11,070 nt of DNA from Deltaproteobacteria bacterium. Lineage in GTDB: Bacteria; UBA10199; 2-02-FULL-44-16. This document shows, in pieces, positions 1 through 7,093 of the stretch. The number at the start of each line of letters is the position of its first letter. Position 1 is the first letter of the stretch. The position numbers and the translations under genes were made by a program. The stretch lies in contig JACQMA010000004.1 in the NCBI GenBank assembly GCA_016203825.1, forward strand, positions 1 to 11,070, given 5' to 3'. Below the pieces are notes generated by a model that was not told the origin of the DNA, made no database searches, and saw nothing but the letters and a program-made list of their open reading frames with translations.

Positions 1-432
1 AGCGGGTTTACGTCCGTGAGCATGACGGGGATTGACGTGAGTGCGTGTGACGCGTTGGCGCAGGAGATTGCGGACGGCAGTGGCAAGGGCGGTGATGAGT
101 GTTTTGCGGGTGGGCAACAGGAGAGTGAAGAGCAGGAGACTGATCTTTCCGGGACCTGGGATGTTACCACCAGTGGGGCAAGTTGTATACCGCAGTCCAC
201 TGATCTCACAGTAACCGGCAGCGGCAATAGTTATGCGTCAAGTTACCTCACCTCCACGATTTCGATGAGCGTGACGGGTCCAACGAGTTGTGGAATGGTG
301 TTTAACACGCAAACCGGTGTCACCACATGTACCAGCTGCAGCCTTTCTCTCCAGGGGTCGGGTGCTGCGGGGTCAACGATTACCATGGGCACATGTGGAA
401 ACTGCAGCAGCATGGTGTGGACAAAACAGTAG
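1..432 (+). CDS. 3' end of a cysteine-rich, probably secreted hypothetical protein (5'-truncated by window edge)
   Basis: The reading frame is open from base 1, and no start with a convincing ribosome site is visible; GTG at 16 and ATG at 22 are possible but unsupported. The gene therefore probably begins upstream. The visible part has a small polar, acidic stretch (a run of E and Q around 115-145) followed by a Ser/Thr/Gly-rich domain. That domain opens with the motif DLSGTWDVT and continues with alternating polar and hydrophobic residues typical of beta strands. It is rich in cysteine, including CTSC and CGNC pairs near the C-terminus, and ends in MVWTKQ. Such composition is common in exported proteins of Gram-negative bacteria, where cysteines form disulfides or sit behind a lipoprotein signal; the signal itself would lie outside the window. 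I do not recognise the family. A lipocalin-like or other small beta-barrel fold is only a guess. The stop overlaps the start region of pgeF. Confidence 0.6.
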   Translation, partial: SGFTSVSMTGIDVSACDALAQEIADGSGKGGDECFAGGQQESEEQETDLSGTWDVTTSGASCIPQSTDLTVTGSGNSYASSYLTSTISMSVTGPTSCGMVFNTQTGVTTCTSCSLSLQGSGAAGSTITMGTCGNCSSMVWTKQ

Positions 433-1082
433 TTTCTCACTTGTTCCAAGGTATTTCAGGTATTGCTCACGGATTCGGTTTGCGTGGTGTTGAGCCTTCC
501 GGTCTTATTCAAACGAAACAAGTTCATGGTGATCGCGTCCATCGACTTCCCGTTTCTCAAGATGATCCCATCGAAGGGGATGCGTTTATCACGAACCACC
601 CCAACACCGTGTGTTCGGTTCGTACTGCTGATTGTGTCCCCATCTTGATGGTCGATCCCGTTCGTCGTGCCGTGGCAGCGGTGCACGCCGGGTGGCGGGG
701 GAGCCAGCTCAATATTGCCACCACCACCATCATAGCAATGAACGAACATTTCGGCTCATTGCCGAAAGATCTCGTCGTCGCGATTGGTCCGCGTATTTGT
801 CTCACATGTTATGACGTCGGGAAAGACGTTGCCGACCAGTTTCTTGCGTATGCCCCAACAGGTGTTCATCTGATCGGTGATCGTTGGCATCTCGACTTGG
901 GGGAGATCAGTCGTCAGCAGTGTCTTGCTGCCGGAGTCGCATCCGATCATATCGATGTACTTTCGCTGTGCACCACGTGTCGCCCCGATCTCTTTGCCTC
1001 GTATCGGCGCGATCGAGGTGAAGATCGGCAGATCAGTTTCATTGCCCTAAAATCGGCTTGTCAATGGGCGGATGACGTGTAG
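417..1082 (+). CDS. pgeF: PgeF/YfiH family purine nucleoside phosphorylase / adenosine deaminase (laccase-domain, 'polyphenol oxidase' family), short form
   Basis: Members of this family (old Pfam name Cu-oxidase_4) act on purine nucleosides, by phosphorolysis and adenosine deamination, and carry a metal site of two His and one Cys. That site is visible as KQVHG (His37 from this start), RTADCVPI (Cys73) and VHAGWRG (His90). The family C-terminal block is present too: AIGPRICLTCYDVG, LDLGEI, then FASYRRDRGE and QISFIAL. The start is uncertain. GTG at 417 gives 221 residues beginning (M)DKTVVSHLF, which matches how relatives begin. ATG at 393 or 327 would only add residues that read through the upstream gene in another frame. 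None has a clear Shine-Dalgarno. The usual segment between the first strand and KQVHG (the N-L-x-x-H-V-G-D part) is missing, so the protein is shorter than the 240-plus residues usual for the family. It overlaps the upstream gene and lies 13 nt before glmU. Older annotations call the family laccase or polyphenol oxidase. Confidence 0.87.
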   Translation: MDKTVVSHLFQGISGIAHGFGLRGVEPSGLIQTKQVHGDRVHRLPVSQDDPIEGDAFITNHPNTVCSVRTADCVPILMVDPVRRAVAAVHAGWRGSQLNIATTTIIAMNEHFGSLPKDLVVAIGPRICLTCYDVGKDVADQFLAYAPTGVHLIGDRWHLDLGEISRQQCLAAGVASDHIDVLSLCTTCRPDLFASYRRDRGEDRQISFIALKSACQWADDV

Positions 1083-1095
1083 AATCCGCCACCTC

Positions 1096-2481
1096 ATGAA
1101 AAAATTGGCCATCATCGTTTTAGCGGGGGGCTTAGGCACGCGGATGAAATCGCTCCTACCGAAGGTTCTCCACCCGCTCGCGGGCAAGCCACTCCTTTCG
1201 TACCCTGTGGCCATCGCCCGGGCGATCAAGGCGAAACCGGTTTTGGTTGTGGTGCCGCCGCGTGTTCGAAGGATTCACGAGTTTGTTCATGAGGTTGGAG
1301 CTACCGCTATCATCCAGTCACGTCCGCTCGGGACCGCCCATGCCGTGGCCGCAACGGAAACGAAACTCAAAGATTTTCGTGGGTGTGTCGTCATTTTGAG
1401 TGGGGACGTTCCCCTTTTGCGAATCGAGACGGTCACCGCCCTCATCAAGAGCGTCGAAAAGAAACAGGCGACGTTGGGACTGACGACCATGCGGCTTGAT
1501 GATCCCGGGATGTATGGTCGTATCGTCCGTGATCGTGATGGAGAAATCGTACGGATTGTCGAGGCCCGGGATGCGAGTTCCGAGGAGTTGAACATTCGTG
1601 AAGTCAATGCAGGGGTGTATTGCGTGGACAAGGACTGGCTTTTCGATGCCCTTCGTCGCGTAAAATCCGATAACGCCAAGCAAGAGTATTACCTCCCCGA
1701 TATTCTTTCGTTGGCCGTCGCAGAAGGAAAAGGGGTGACGACGTTTCTGACACCTGATCCCGATGAGGTGCTCGGGATCAACACCCGCGTTGACCTCGCG
1801 CGTGTGGGACGCATTCTTCGTCGCCGGATCAATCACGGACACATGCTGCGTGGGGTGACGATCTGGGATGAGGATGATACCTCTATTGATGAAGGGATCA
1901 CCATTGGGGAAGATACGACGATTCTTCCCACGACGTTTCTTGTGGGAAAGACGAAGATCGGTCGAAACTGTCTCATCGAGCACGGTGTCTCCATCAAAGA
2001 CACGATCATCGGCGATGGCGTGACGATCAAGGCGATGAGTGTGGTGGAAGGCAGTCGCATTGCTCCCGGCGCCACGATTGGTCCCTTCGCGCGGATTCGT
2101 CCTGAATCGGTGATTGGTGCGAAGGTGCGCGTTGGAAATTTCGTCGAGATCAAAAAGAGTGTCCTTTGCGAGGGAGCAAAGGCCAATCACCTCACGTATC
2201 TTGGGGATGCGAGTGTGGGCAAGGGAACCAATGTCGGCTGCGGGACGATTACCTGTAATTACGACGGCCACGCCAAACATCGCACGATCATTGGGGAGAA
2301 GGTCTTTGTGGGGAGTGATGTCCAGTTTGTCGCCCCCGTGCGTGTCGGGGCTGGAGCCACCATCGGGGCCGGTTCGACAATTACGGGAAATGTGCCCGCG
2401 AAGGCGTTAGCCCTTGCGCGCGCGAAGCAGGTTGTGGTTAAGGGATGGCGGCCAAAGTGGAAGCGGAAGAAGAAGGGATAA
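1096..2481 (+). CDS. glmU: Bifunctional GlmU: UDP-N-acetylglucosamine pyrophosphorylase / glucosamine-1-phosphate N-acetyltransferase
   Basis: GlmU acetylates glucosamine-1-phosphate with acetyl-CoA, then couples it to UTP to give UDP-GlcNAc, the cytosolic precursor of peptidoglycan and lipid A. The product has 461 residues, close to the E. coli length. The N-terminal uridyltransferase domain (about 1-230) shows LAGGLGTRM...LPKVLHPLAGKP, QSRPLGTAHA, LSGDVPLL, YGRIVR, EVNAGVYC, QEYYLPDI and GINTR. The C-terminal left-handed beta-helix (about 250-440) has hexapeptide repeats and the acetyltransferase blocks TIGPFARIRPE, VGNFVEIKKS, NHLTYLGD (catalytic-type His365) and GCGTITCNYDG. It ends in a basic tail, KGWRPKWKRKKKG. 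ATG 1096 is chosen because MKKLAIIVLAGG aligns with the family start. An upstream ATG at 1072 would add eight residues and overlap pgeF. The nucleotide-binding loop reads LAGG where most GlmU have LAAG. glmS follows after 3 nt. Confidence 0.97.
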   Translation: MKKLAIIVLAGGLGTRMKSLLPKVLHPLAGKPLLSYPVAIARAIKAKPVLVVVPPRVRRIHEFVHEVGATAIIQSRPLGTAHAVAATETKLKDFRGCVVILSGDVPLLRIETVTALIKSVEKKQATLGLTTMRLDDPGMYGRIVRDRDGEIVRIVEARDASSEELNIREVNAGVYCVDKDWLFDALRRVKSDNAKQEYYLPDILSLAVAEGKGVTTFLTPDPDEVLGINTRVDLARVGRILRRRINHGHMLRGVTIWDEDDTSIDEGITIGEDTTILPTTFLVGKTKIGRNCLIEHGVSIKDTIIGDGVTIKAMSVVEGSRIAPGATIGPFARIRPESVIGAKVRVGNFVEIKKSVLCEGAKANHLTYLGDASVGKGTNVGCGTITCNYDGHAKHRTIIGEKVFVGSDVQFVAPVRVGAGATIGAGSTITGNVPAKALALARAKQVVVKGWRPKWKRKKKG

Positions 2482-2484
2482 TTC

Positions 2485-4311
2485 ATGTGCGGGATCGTTG
2501 GATATATTGGTCAAAAGCCAGCCACACCTCTTCTCATTGAGGGGCTTCGTCGTCTTGAATACCGCGGGTATGACTCTGCCGGCATTGCGGTGATCGGCGG
2601 TGACGGTGTCCAGATTCAGCGGGCGGAAGGGAAACTTGCGCAGCTGGAATTGCTCCTGCGCGATCATCCCATCACCGGTGTAACGGGTATCGGTCACACA
2701 CGCTGGGCGACGCACGGGAAGCCTTCAGAGACCAACGCGCATCCGCATCGCTGTCAAAATGTCGTCGTGGTTCACAATGGGATTATCGAAAATCATGATG
2801 AGTTGAGAATTGACCTCGAAGGTGAGGGACATCAGTTTGAATCCGACACCGACACCGAAGTTGTGTGTCACCTCATCTATGCGTATCTCAAAAAAGGTTG
2901 CGATACGCTTTTAGCCATTCGCAAAACCCTTCACGACATTCGTGGCTCGTATGCCCTGGCGATCCTCAATGTCGATGAACCGACGCACCTCTATGTCGCC
3001 CGCCGAGGTGGTCCGCTGGTTGTCGGTTTTAATGGTGGCGACGCAATCGTGGCGTCCGATGTGACGCCGATCTTGCCGCATACGCGTCGCATGGTCTTTC
3101 TGGAAGATGGTGATTTCGGACGCGTGAGTGCCACGGGTCTCGAACTTTTTGATATGGAAGGAACTCTCCTCACGCGACCCTTTCAGTCCATTCCCTGGAA
3201 TCCGATCCAAGCCGAGCGCGGTGGCTACAAGCACTTCATGCTCAAGGAAATTTTTGAACAACCTCAGGTGATCGAAGATGCCCTGACCGGTCGTTTGAGT
3301 CGTGGTCGTGTCACGGTCAAAGAGCTTCAGGAAGTGTGTGGGGGCGATGATTTTCCTTTCGACGATATCACCATTCTTGCGTGTGGAACGTCGTATCACT
3401 CAGGGCTCATCGGGAAATATATTATCGAAGCCCTCGCGGGTGTTCGCGTGACGGTCGACCTCGCGAGTGAATTTCGCTATCGTGATACGATCACGTCCGA
3501 ACGAAGTCTCGTGATTCCCATCACGCAATCCGGTGAAACCGCCGATACGATTGCTGCGACGCAGCTTATGAAAGATCGGGGACAAAAGGTCTTGGCGATT
3601 TGCAACGCGATCGGCAGTACGATCACGCGGCTCGCGGATGCCACGATGCTGACGCATGCCGGACCCGAAATTGGTGTCGCGTCGACAAAGGCCTTTACGA
3701 CGCAGCTCGTGGTTCTTTATCTCTTTGCCCTCGATATCGGTCAGCGTCGTGGAAAGCTGAACGCAGATGTCGTGGTGAAGCATGTGAAAGAGTTGCGGCG
3801 TTTGCCGCGCCAAATTCAGGACTTGTTGGAACATGGGAAACGCTTGCAGCCCCTCGCACGGGAGCTCGCTGAGGCCGATCATGCCCTCTACATCGGCCGC
3901 GGCCTTCATTATCCCGTGGCCCTCGAAGGGGCGCTGAAACTGAAGGAAATCTCGTATCTTCATGCCGAGGGTTTTGCCGGCGGAGAACTCAAGCATGGTC
4001 CGATTGCCCTGATCGATGAAGGAACCCCTGTGATCGCCATGGCGCTGAAGGATGCGGTGTACGAAAAGATGCTTTCGAATATCGAAGAAGTTCGCGCCCG
4101 CGGGGCGAATGTCCTGGCGCTGGTCACCGAGGGCGATGAAACCCTTCGCGCCAAGGTTCATCACGTGATTGAAATTCCCGAGACGAATCCTTATCTTGCC
4201 GCGGTCCTCGCCTCGATTCCTTTGCAGCTCCTTGCTTATTATGTTGCTGATCACAAAGGGACGGATGTTGATCAGCCACGCAATCTCGCCAAAAGTGTCA
4301 CCGTTGAATAA
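2485..4311 (+). CDS. glmS: GlmS: glutamine-fructose-6-phosphate aminotransferase (isomerizing)
   Basis: GlmS transfers the amide nitrogen of glutamine to fructose-6-phosphate to make glucosamine-6-phosphate, the first committed step to UDP-GlcNAc. The product is 608 residues, essentially the E. coli length. The N-terminal class II amidotransferase domain begins MCGIVGYIG, with the nucleophilic Cys2 exposed after Met removal, and has RRLEYRGYDSAGIAV, HTRWATHGKPSE and VVVHNGIIENH. Two SIS domains follow: ACGTSYHSG, ITQSGETADT and GVASTKAFTTQ in the first, and YIGRGLHYPVALEGALKLKEI and GGELKHGPIALI in the second. The C-terminus, DVDQPRNLAKSVTVE, is the family ending that channels ammonia. The start lies 3 nt after the glmU stop, with the purine-rich 3' end of glmU (AGAAGGG, 2471-2477) as a likely ribosome site. 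There is no leader long enough for a glmS ribozyme. Its stop overlaps the next start by one base (TAATG). Confidence 0.98.
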   Translation: MCGIVGYIGQKPATPLLIEGLRRLEYRGYDSAGIAVIGGDGVQIQRAEGKLAQLELLLRDHPITGVTGIGHTRWATHGKPSETNAHPHRCQNVVVVHNGIIENHDELRIDLEGEGHQFESDTDTEVVCHLIYAYLKKGCDTLLAIRKTLHDIRGSYALAILNVDEPTHLYVARRGGPLVVGFNGGDAIVASDVTPILPHTRRMVFLEDGDFGRVSATGLELFDMEGTLLTRPFQSIPWNPIQAERGGYKHFMLKEIFEQPQVIEDALTGRLSRGRVTVKELQEVCGGDDFPFDDITILACGTSYHSGLIGKYIIEALAGVRVTVDLASEFRYRDTITSERSLVIPITQSGETADTIAATQLMKDRGQKVLAICNAIGSTITRLADATMLTHAGPEIGVASTKAFTTQLVVLYLFALDIGQRRGKLNADVVVKHVKELRRLPRQIQDLLEHGKRLQPLARELAEADHALYIGRGLHYPVALEGALKLKEISYLHAEGFAGGELKHGPIALIDEGTPVIAMALKDAVYEKMLSNIEEVRARGANVLALVTEGDETLRAKVHHVIEIPETNPYLAAVLASIPLQLLAYYVADHKGTDVDQPRNLAKSVTVE

Positions 4312-6506
4312 TGGAATTGAATCCCCAACAGCAAGAAGCCGTTGAGCACGGCGGTGGGCCACTCTTGGTCTTGGCCGGTGCCGGCAGTGGCAAGACGCGG
4401 GTGCTCACATCGCGGATTGCGCGTCTCGTCGTCGAACAGCAGGTTCCCGCCTCTTCCATTCTTGCAGTCACCTTCACCAATAAAGCCGCCGACGAAATGC
4501 GACGCCGTCTCGAGTCACTCATCGGTCCCAAGGCCCGCGAACTTGCGCTCGGAACATTTCATGCCATCTGCCTTCGCATCCTCCGTCGTCACGGTGAGGC
4601 CGTGGGGCTCGGTCCCCATTTTACGGTCTATGATGATGACGATCAACGTGCGTTGTTGAAACAGTGTGTTGAACTCTTGGGACTTCCCGAAAAACGTTTT
4701 CCGATTTCATCGCTCCTCGATCGTATTTCACGCGCGAAGGATCAATGCCTTGATCCGCAGGCGTTTGCTGCAGAGTCGCATGATTTTTACCTGACTCGGG
4801 TCGCCGAGGTGTATGCCCTCTATCAACGCCGCCTCCTCGAAGTTCAGGCTGCGGACTACGGTGACCTCATTCGCCTCGTGGTCACCCTCTTCGAGCGCAC
4901 ACCGGCGATTCTCCACGCACATCGCGAACGCTGGCAGCACCTGTTGGTCGACGAATACCAGGACACGAATCATGCCCAGTATCGACTCCTGAAATTCCTT
5001 GCCGATGGGCATCGGAATCTCATGGTGGTCGGCGACCCCGATCAATCGATCTACGCCTGGCGCGGAGCGGACGTTTCGAACATCCTTCGGTTCGAGCAGG
5101 ATTTTCCTGGAGCTAAAGTGGTTCGACTCGAGCAGAATTACCGATCGACGAAGACGATCCTTGCGGCGGCGCAAGGTGTGGTCGAGCAAAATGCGAGACG
5201 AAAACCCAAGACGTTGTGGACGGATAACGCTGATGGCGATCGCATCGAAGCGATCGTGGCCGCCACGGAGCGCGAAGAAGCGAACGAGATCCTCGGTCGC
5301 ATTCGTGCCTTCGCTACGACGGGAAAGCGTTTCGATCAGGTCGCCATTTTTTACCGGACGAACGCGCAGTCGCGACCGTTCGAAGAAGTCTTTCGCGCCG
5401 AAGGGATTCCGTATCGCATCTATGGCGGCATTCGTTTTTATCAGCGCGCCGAGATCAAAGACATCATCGCCTACCTTCGGCTTGTGGCGGATCAGCGCGA
5501 CGACATGGCATTTCTGCGGATCATTAATACTCCAACGCGGGGGTTGGGGAAGGGGACGATCGACAAACTCGTTTCATTCGCGCGCAGCAGAAATGAAGGT
5601 ATCTTCGCCGCCCTCGCGCATTTTGTGACGTCGGATCATGTGCGACCGACGCAAGCGAAGCAGCTGAGCGTCTTTGCAGTGATGATCACTGAACTTGCCG
5701 TCACGGCCCACACACGACCGCTTGCGGATTTGCTTCACGACGTCCTGGAACGAAGTGGGTACATCCAGGCTCTGGTCGACGAAGGAACGATCGAGGCCGA
5801 GGGTCGCATCGAAAATATCAACGAGTTGGTGTCCGCGGTTGAAGAATTTATTGTCGAAGAAGAAGGATCGACGCTCCAGGCTTTCTTGGATCAAGTGGCG
5901 CTCATCTCTGCGTCCGACGAAGTCCAAGGTGATCAGGGCGCGGTGACGCTCATGACACTTCACCTTGCCAAGGGATTGGAATTTCCGTTCGTCGCGATCG
6001 TCGGGATGGAGGAGGGGCTCCTTCCCCACGCGCGCTCGCTCGACAACCCCGATGCGCTCGAAGAAGAGCGGCGGCTGTGTTACGTCGGGATGACGCGCGC
6101 CAAGGAACGTTTGGTCGTGGGCTATGCTCGCCGTCGCCAAATTTTTGGCCAGACGCGCTACAGTGTCCCGTCACGATTTCTCGATGAAATTCCAGTACAT
6201 CTTGTAAGTGGTATGTCATTGCGAGGAGCAGAGCGACGAAGCAATCTCCTGGAAACACGTGATGCAGGAGATCGCCACGTCCATGCTGGGCTCGCGATGA
6301 CAACGGGTGATGATTTCGACCAACGCTCTCCCGACGAACAACCACTTCCCTTCCCGATCGGAGCGCGCGTCCATCACCCGACGTTTGGCCGCGGCATCAT
6401 TCGTAAGTGCGAACGCTCTTCTACCGGCCACAAGGTCATCGTCCAATTCGACAACGGGCATCTCAAACGCCTGATTGCTGAGTATGCGGGATTGATACCG
6501 TTATAA
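4311..6506 (+). CDS. UvrD/PcrA-type ATP-dependent 3'-5' DNA helicase (SF1A) with an in-frame palindromic-element insertion
   Basis: SF1A helicases of this group unwind DNA in nucleotide-excision and mismatch repair and strip recombinase from DNA. The 731-residue product has all core motifs: Q motif NPQQQEAV, Walker A GAGSGKTR (Lys28), Ia TFTNKAADEM, Walker B VDEYQDTNHAQ (Asp214-Glu215), III GDPDQSIYAWRGAD, IV EQNYRST, the UvrD C-terminal blocks AIFYRTNAQSR and INTPTRGLG, V TLHLAKGLEF with EEGLLPH, and VI EEERRLCYVGMTRAKERL. The last 50 residues (IGARVHHPTFGRGII to the end) match the Tudor-like RNA-polymerase-binding tail of PcrA/UvrD. Residues about 635-664 are encoded by a palindromic repeat, which suggests a late insertion in the linker before this tail. 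Start ATG 4311 shares one base with the glmS stop, so translation is probably coupled. Whether it is the uvrD or the pcrA orthologue, or a paralogue, cannot be settled from one window. The 3' end overlaps the opposing receiver gene by 6 bp. Confidence 0.95.
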   Translation: MELNPQQQEAVEHGGGPLLVLAGAGSGKTRVLTSRIARLVVEQQVPASSILAVTFTNKAADEMRRRLESLIGPKARELALGTFHAICLRILRRHGEAVGLGPHFTVYDDDDQRALLKQCVELLGLPEKRFPISSLLDRISRAKDQCLDPQAFAAESHDFYLTRVAEVYALYQRRLLEVQAADYGDLIRLVVTLFERTPAILHAHRERWQHLLVDEYQDTNHAQYRLLKFLADGHRNLMVVGDPDQSIYAWRGADVSNILRFEQDFPGAKVVRLEQNYRSTKTILAAAQGVVEQNARRKPKTLWTDNADGDRIEAIVAATEREEANEILGRIRAFATTGKRFDQVAIFYRTNAQSRPFEEVFRAEGIPYRIYGGIRFYQRAEIKDIIAYLRLVADQRDDMAFLRIINTPTRGLGKGTIDKLVSFARSRNEGIFAALAHFVTSDHVRPTQAKQLSVFAVMITELAVTAHTRPLADLLHDVLERSGYIQALVDEGTIEAEGRIENINELVSAVEEFIVEEEGSTLQAFLDQVALISASDEVQGDQGAVTLMTLHLAKGLEFPFVAIVGMEEGLLPHARSLDNPDALEEERRLCYVGMTRAKERLVVGYARRRQIFGQTRYSVPSRFLDEIPVHLVSGMSLRGAERRSNLLETRDAGDRHVHAGLAMTTGDDFDQRSPDEQPLPFPIGARVHHPTFGRGIIRKCERSSTGHKVIVQFDNGHLKRLIAEYAGLIPL
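6215..6301. repeat. Imperfect palindromic interspersed element inside the helicase gene
   Basis: Two 37-nt arms, 6215-6251 and 6265-6301, are inverted copies matching at 25 of 37 positions by hand alignment. They surround a 13-nt loop (6252-6264). Pairing is strongest at the two ends: the outer 11 nt (gtcattgcgag against ctcgcgatgac, one mismatch) and the inner 8 nt (atctcctg against caggagat). The motif 'cattgcgagg...gaagcaatctc' is the hallmark of short palindromic elements scattered through many bacterial genomes; their spurious translations read like SLRGAERRSN or EERSDEAI. The element is read in frame with the helicase, has no stop and is a multiple of three (87 nt). No target-site duplication is obvious, and I see no second copy in this window. 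Confidence 0.82.
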
Positions 6507-6959
6507 CTTCCACTCCGTGACTTCGGGGTAGTCTTCGTTATCGGAAAAGGAATCTTCGGAGGCGTCGGAGAAGACGTCTTCTCCTGCCACAAGGTGGGTC
6601 ACCAAACGTTTGAGTTCGGCGAGATTCGTATACGGTTTGTGAAGGAGATGAAATCGATGTTCATCGAGTGAGAAATGTTTCAACTTTGCGCCGTAGGCCG
6701 TTGTGAGCAAGACTTCGATCTCGGGATGATGTTTGCGCGCAAGTTCCGCAAGCTCGAAACCGTTACGTGACGGAAGAATCACATCACTAATGAGGAGGGT
6801 GTAGGGAGATGCCGCCAACATTTTTGCCGCCTTGTCGGCATCGCTTACGAGTTCCACGCCATCGATCTGCAACTCGTTCAAGAGACGCCGCCAAAATTGG
6901 AGAAACGTCGGATCGTCTTCCACCACCATCACACGTTGTGCTTCATCATGGATCTGCAT
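6501..6959 (-). CDS. Stand-alone CheY-like response-regulator receiver protein with acidic C-terminal tail
   Basis: This 152-residue protein is a single receiver domain (about 9-122) without a DNA-binding or enzymatic output domain. The phosphotransfer residues are in place: acidic pair E14-D15-D16 in VMVVEDDP, phospho-acceptor Asp59 in LLISDVILP, Thr87 in LLTTAYG and Lys108 in HKPYT. The last 27 residues are strongly acidic and Ser-rich (VFSDASEDSFSDNEDYPE), a low-complexity tail not found in typical CheY. Such proteins act by binding a partner or by relaying phosphate; no histidine kinase lies nearby, so the partner is unknown. Start ATG at 6959 has GAGGGA just upstream (6963-6968). The gene sits 134 nt downstream of the preceding minus-strand gene and may have its own promoter. 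It converges on the helicase gene and overlaps it by 6 bp. The fold is secure; the function is open. Confidence 0.9.
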   Translation of the reverse strand: MQIHDEAQRVMVVEDDPTFLQFWRRLLNELQIDGVELVSDADKAAKMLAASPYTLLISDVILPSRNGFELAELARKHHPEIEVLLTTAYGAKLKHFSLDEHRFHLLHKPYTNLAELKRLVTHLVAGEDVFSDASEDSFSDNEDYPEVTEWKL

Positions 6960-7093
6960 GGGTCCCTCGTTTGCCCATTAAGACTCCAAGAAGCATGCCA
7001 AGATTGACCAAAGGGGGTGATAGTATAACTCACTGAAATTACTTATGAATTTATGACAACTACGAGGGGGCCGTGATCAAAATGGGTGATTTT
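6960..7093. other. 134-nt intergenic gap, the largest in the window
   Basis: This gap lies between the receiver gene and the next minus-strand gene, and it is visibly more AT-rich than its surroundings at 7021-7065. It holds the receiver's ribosome site and a possible -10. I see no open frame with coding character, no tRNA-like fold and no GC-rich hairpin followed by a T-run in the minus direction, so termination after the upstream gene is not evident. Confidence 0.5.
7022..7027 (-). promoter_or_regulatory. Possible -10 box for the receiver gene
   Basis: In the only AT-rich stretch of the minus-strand run, the reverse complement reads TATACT at 7022-7027, about 62 nt before the receiver start. 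A TTGTCA sits further upstream, but about 26 nt away, which is too far for sigma70 spacing. The hexamer at the proper distance (ATTCAT) is a poor -35. Only the -10 is suggestive; an activator-dependent promoter or coincidence are both possible. Confidence 0.25.

Noticed and set aside
1072..1098. Alternative glmU start at ATG 1072
   Set aside because: It would prepend MTCRIRHL to a protein whose family begins right at the K-L-A-I-I-V-L-A-G-G strand, and it has no well-spaced ribosome site.
1318..2280. 320-residue open frame on the minus strand opposite glmU
   Set aside because: It lies wholly within a clear GlmU coding region and shows no family motif. It is a shadow frame.
2482..2484. Possible glmS ribozyme upstream of glmS
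   Set aside because: Only 3 nt separate glmU and glmS and the preceding sequence is fully coding GlmU, so there is no room for the ribozyme fold.
3400..4362. 320-residue open frame on the minus strand opposite glmS
   Set aside because: Antisense to conserved SIS-domain sequence, with no domain signature and no ribosome site.
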